Shown: positions 60,028 through 64,000 of the stretch, piece by piece | Layout of the letters: every line of letters starts with the position of its first letter | Position numbering within the stretch: position 1 is the first letter of the stretch | Program-made: the position numbers and the translations under genes | From: Hygrocybe punicea | Taxonomy: Eukaryota; Basidiomycota; Agaricomycetes; Agaricales; Hygrophoraceae | Reading direction: 5' to 3' | Assembly (NCBI GenBank): GCA_963556145.1 | Contig: OY744461.1 | Span: 682,001-746,000, forward strand | Length of the DNA: 64,000 bases | Notes under the pieces: model-generated | Told to the model about the DNA's origin: nothing | What the model saw: only the letters and a program-made list of their open reading frames with translations | The model's database searches: none

Positions 60028-60420
60028 ATGCCACACTGCCCCCAGTGCGGGAAGAGGTTTACGAGCAAAATAAAGGTGACTCGTCACCTCAATCAACCCA
60101 CTTCTTCTTGCGCGAACTTCATCAATGATCTGGTCATAATTCCATTGCAACCCCCGGAACGACAACCAAAACGCTCCAGAAGGAATAATGAGGACAATGA
60201 CTCCGCTGGCATGGCTGTGGACTGTAATGACCAAGCCCAATCTGATGTATTTGAAACCAGTATTCTTCAAGATGATACTCCCCATCACAACCTTGACCCG
60301 GATCCTGGAGCCCCATATCGTGAAGATTTTCCTGGAGCTGCACACACATTGCCCACAAAGGGGCACTTGCATCTGGTCCAACGGTCCAGCTTTACTCTTG
60401 TGCACACTCCATGCAGGCCA
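60028..60420 (+). pseudogene. N-terminal fragment of a Plavaka-related transposase
   Basis: ATG at 60028 opens PHCPQCGKRFTSKIKVTRHL, NQPTSSC, a C2HC-type finger that starts many Agaricomycete Plavaka-like proteins, followed by PYREDFPGAAHT, the segment that normally leads into the tetra-residue GxxF..FD region. After about 60420 the frame becomes unrecognisable. No catalytic part is present. Confidence 0.6.
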
Positions 60421-60599
60421 CGCCGCCGCCCTCTAACGCATCACAGCAACCCTCGGTGTCACCACGCCCTGCTCAATCTTGCGCCTCTCAGCCTTGGCTT
60501 TGAAATGCCATTGAACCTCCTCTTGGTGCAGATGAGACTTCCTCAATGGCTCATATGCGTCTGCGCTGCTCTCACCTGTCTTCATTCATAGGAGTCATT

Positions 60600-62840
60600 G
60601 TGTAACCGAAGTGAGACAAGCAATGACCGAAACACAGAAGAAAAGGAGATGAATCGCGATGAGGAATAAGGGTCCGACTATTGCAACAATGATGTCAAGC
60701 ATGAGGATCAAGGTGATGGAGAAGGCTAAGGGGAGGATGAAGGCAATGTGAAAACGGTGAAAACAAGGGGAGAAACAGTGAAGATCACAATTAAGGTGCT
60801 GAAGATGGTGATGACGAGGATGGCTGCTGCGATGGTCAAAGGTGTGCACATGCTGCATCCTCCTCCTATTTACAATTCACAAACGCATGAGCACACCTTC
60901 AATTTTGCAAGGTGAGTCCAGTTCATAAGAATCTGCATGCTGACTATCCATCTCGGTGTGAAGAGGCTGTTTCGGTCTTTTTGAGGCCCTCAAGTGTGCT
61001 ATTTTTGGATAATCATATCATGATGGCAGAGCATCCTGGGGCCTGAAAGCCAGCAGCTGCCTTATCTATCCCGAAGCACCAGAGGTTTCTCCACAACTGC
61101 TTCTATCATGGTTCGTCAATGTTGCAATGGGCAAGCAATAAGCTCTTCGCTAAAGTTTACTCTGGCAGTCCAATCAGCAATTCCCCATTGAGAAGGATGC
61201 CTTTCCATATTCCAAACAGGAAGTGGGGCGCAGTATTATGAATGTAAACGAGGTATGACTCCATCCAAGGATTGATGACATTATTAGTTAAAAGTCATGC
61301 CCTAGGTCATCTTGAATTGCGCCATTGAAATTCTCGGTTGTGAATTAGGTTCCAAGAAACCAGTTCACCCGAACGACCATGTCAACATGAGCCAGAGTAG
61401 CAATGACATGTACCGATGAATTCTCCATTTCACAAGGGCATCTATGTATTGACATTTTGACAGTATTCCGATGGCGATGCACGTGGCTGCAGTGACCAGT
61501 GACTGATTTCATTTCCTCATTCCGGAGCTCCGAGTCCATGATGCGCTTATCCGCTCAAGGGAAAGACGTTCACCTTTGGTAGTCCCTGTTTGCCCCTGAT
61601 TCTGGACTACAACTAACCACAGAGCCCTCCACGTTCTTGAATGGTACTTGAGTCCGTTTCGAGACCCAATCTCAGAATCTCCTCCGCATTATGTATTTTC
61701 CTGCTTCACCTTGGCTGTCACCCACACACGAAGAACACAGGGCAGCTATGTATTTCATGGGCTATTTCACCTATACTTAACCCTTCGCATGGCCCCAGTG
61801 TAGTCTTAAAGCCCGGATAAGTGGAGAACAAAGTAGGATGTTGCATAGTAATGATGGGTGTCAAAAGTTCCACATACAAAGTTGATTCCACTGGCAGAAC
61901 CTCAAGTGGTGTGAACGGTGGGGTTGTCAAGTTTCAAAGACTGCGCCAACATGATATTTCAATAATAATTGAATCTGTATTGTAACAGCCTATATTGTAT
62001 GCCCCAATGTGGTATTTCACAGGGACAATCAAATCTTGTCATGGCCATGGTTCTGCAAGGCTGCTGCTTCACAGGAATAATTGGATCCTTATTAGTGATG
62101 TGCAGGCCTGGCTTGGCCTGAAAGCCTGGGGCCTGGCCTGGCTTTTCAGGGCTTGGGCTTTCCACTGCAGTGGCGTTGCTGGTCCCCAGTATAATATACT
62201 GTTTCTCAAGAAACAATTGCAAGGATGTGGCAAAAATCTTGCATGACAACTACAACATTAGAGCAAGCCATTATCATGGGGGATGTCTGCCCATGACAAA
62301 GTGATAGTATAAGAAGTTCAGCAGGATGGGAAATGCACTGTGATTGTTGCTCTGGTATGTGCAAAAAATGGTTTGATTTCCAAATAAATATAATTGGACT
62401 ATGCACTGGTAGATTGCCTTCAGAATAGGGATTGACAAGGCCAGTGGTGCGCATAATTATTCTGTTGATAAGGCCTAAACTTTTACTTGGCCTTCAAAGT
62501 GCACTTTATGAGACATCATGTCTTACTAAAGGGTGGGTTTCTCTATCTGATTGTAATCATTGGTCTGATGTATTTTCTGCTGATTAGCTACTACCAAGAA
62601 ACACAATGTGCAAATTGCCTGTGGATTGCATTCTTTGTGTGTTCTTCACTTGATTGGGTAATATTTGCATTCTTGCTCATGTTATTGTTGCAATCTACAG
62701 CTATGCTGACTTTGTAGCCTTAATGAAGATGATTCATCAAAACAAGGATCAGGAATGACCTCCTTCTAAGGAGATGAAGTGCCAAGAGGATGATGTCCAT
62801 TCTGTTGTGCAGTGCTGCCAGAATGTTGTGGATTGTAGTT
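60600..62840. other. Decayed sequence, no supportable gene
   Basis: Splice-like words occur (AAGGTGAGTCC at about 60908) but frames do not join. A GC-rich CAGGCCTGGCTTGGCCTG block at 62100-62160 resembles dispersed hairpin repeats. Single copies of the TATTGTATG(G/C)CC word at 61990 herald the satellite further right. Confidence 0.4.
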
Positions 62841-63400
62841 CTGCAAGACTGATATTTCACACAAGTAATTAAATGTTTATCATAACTGCCTATATTGTAT
62901 GGCCATGATTCTACAGAGAGAATCACACTGCCCTAACATGATATTTCACTGGAACAATTAAATGTTTATCATAATGGCCTATATTGTATGGCCATGATTC
63001 TACAAGACTGCCCTAACAAGATATTTCACTGGAACAATTAGATGGTCATCATAATGGCCTATATTGTATGGTCATGATTTTGCAAAACTGCCCCAAAATG
63101 AGATTTCACAGGAATAATTAACTGTTTATTGTATTGGTGTATATTCTATTGCCATGGTTCTGTAAGACTGCCACAAAATGATATTTTACATAAATAATTG
63201 AATATTTATCATAATGGCCTATATTGTATGGTCATGATTCCACAAGACTGCTCCAACATGATATTTCACAGGAATAATTAGATGTTTATTGTAATGGCCT
63301 ATATAGTATGGCCATGGTTTTACAAGTCTGTGAAAAAATGCTATTTCAGTGGAATAATTATAAGTATATGGTAACTCCTTATATACAGTGATCCATTTTC
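62840..63400. repeat. Tandem repeat of about 81 bp, about 7 copies
   Basis: The phrase GATATTTCAC(T/A)GGAA, then TTTATCATAATGGCCTATAT and TGTATGGCCATGATTCTAC recurs about every 80-82 bp with 10-20% differences. AT-rich, with no frame preserved between units. Confidence 0.85.
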
Positions 63401-64000
63401 TGCAAATCTGAGTGCAAATGACTAATTATCATAATAATTACATGTACTTGAATGCACTTTTATGGCCAGATATGACACTGCAATGGCTCAATAGTCTGTT
63501 TGTCAATTATCAACTCCGCCTGGATATATCTGCAGCTCCCTGATTTCCTGATGAATGTCTTAGAGGACAGTGAGTGAAGGTGCGCAGCAGAGAAGCTGTG
63601 GACCTTAATTCGCTTAATTCATACATAGACCTTATTCTAATTACACTCATTCCTCATGTTTTTTAGAAGCCAATTCCCGGGCCAAGGTCTGTTGGACAAC
63701 AACAGTGACAAGCTAATATACTTGCACTCATTTGGGCCTTTTATTGTTTTGTACCTATAATTCAGAAAAAAAGAAAAAAAACTCACATTTCTGCACTGAT
63801 GAAGATATTTGTTTTGCACATAGTCCAGGCACAAGCCAGGGTCTCAATTAACTGAAGACAAAGTAGCCTAAAATTCTTGCCCTCACAATAAGATCCACAG
63901 ACGTTGGTACAGAAACCCTAAATATTGAAGCCTAAATAAATTTATTTTCTGTATGAACTGTTTTCTGTTGAATAACAAGTACTAAACCTCTCATCTGAAC
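63401..64000. other. AT-rich end of window, nothing recognised
   Basis: Only a 65-codon minus frame without a domain. A gene continuing beyond 64000 cannot be judged. Confidence 0.35.

Overview
The window looks like transposon-rich chromosomal DNA of a mushroom-forming basidiomycete (Agaricomycete). The reasons are the many 40-60 nt GT-AG introns, a CxC2/KDZ transposase, a Plavaka-type transposase, Ty3/gypsy pol, and several hypothetical protein families that I know mainly from Agaricomycetes (DUF6698-like proteins, JmjC-like proteins, acidic and minisatellite elements). No tRNA, rRNA or CRISPR was seen. Most of the sequence is mobile DNA, relics of mobile DNA, or fragments of genes.

Layout. 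0-3.9 kb: dispersed and tandem repeats, a protein-kinase relic without its catalytic loop, and a 44-bp minisatellite element. 4-11.3 kb (minus strand): a nearly intact 11-exon KDZ transposase and a Ulp1-like C48 cysteine protease with one frameshift. 12.4-20.3 kb (plus strand): an intact 443-residue 2-oxoglutarate/Fe(II) dioxygenase resembling fungal TET/JBP proteins, followed by an intact 14-exon, 1,367-residue JmjC-like protein. Copies of one palindromic motif lie between the two gene pairs and just after the JmjC gene. The four genes look like the cargo of one or two large KDZ elements: transposase, SUMO-type protease, DNA-base dioxygenase and JmjC oxygenase.

20.5-31 kb: a minus-strand gene of an unnamed basidiomycete family is split by two insertions. 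One is a 7.06-kb element that is a giant inverted repeat (21329-28384, 7-bp target duplication, long terminal inverted repeats). The other is a 1.29-kb hAT-like element (28776-30069, 8-bp target duplication). Taking both out rejoins the reading frame. 31.4-35.2 kb: an inverted second copy of the 44-bp minisatellite element, a truncated hypothetical gene and a DUF6698-like gene with two nonsense codons. 36.6-46.9 kb: a truncated Pumilio C-terminus, a Plavaka transposase with one nonsense codon, small hypothetical genes and a CCT-theta chaperonin fragment.

47.5-59.6 kb: a second giant palindromic element of the same family (centre near 50.38 kb, containing a 200-N assembly gap), a 45-bp satellite, a 5'-truncated Ty3/gypsy pol with two nonsense codons and a frameshift, an intact antisense gene, and an LTR-like sequence. 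60-64 kb: a broken transposase N-terminus and an approximately 81-bp tandem repeat. A recurring feature is TGA where the family has arginine, as expected from C-to-T change in CGA codons. All exon models were built by eye from splice signals and phase and have not been tested against transcripts.
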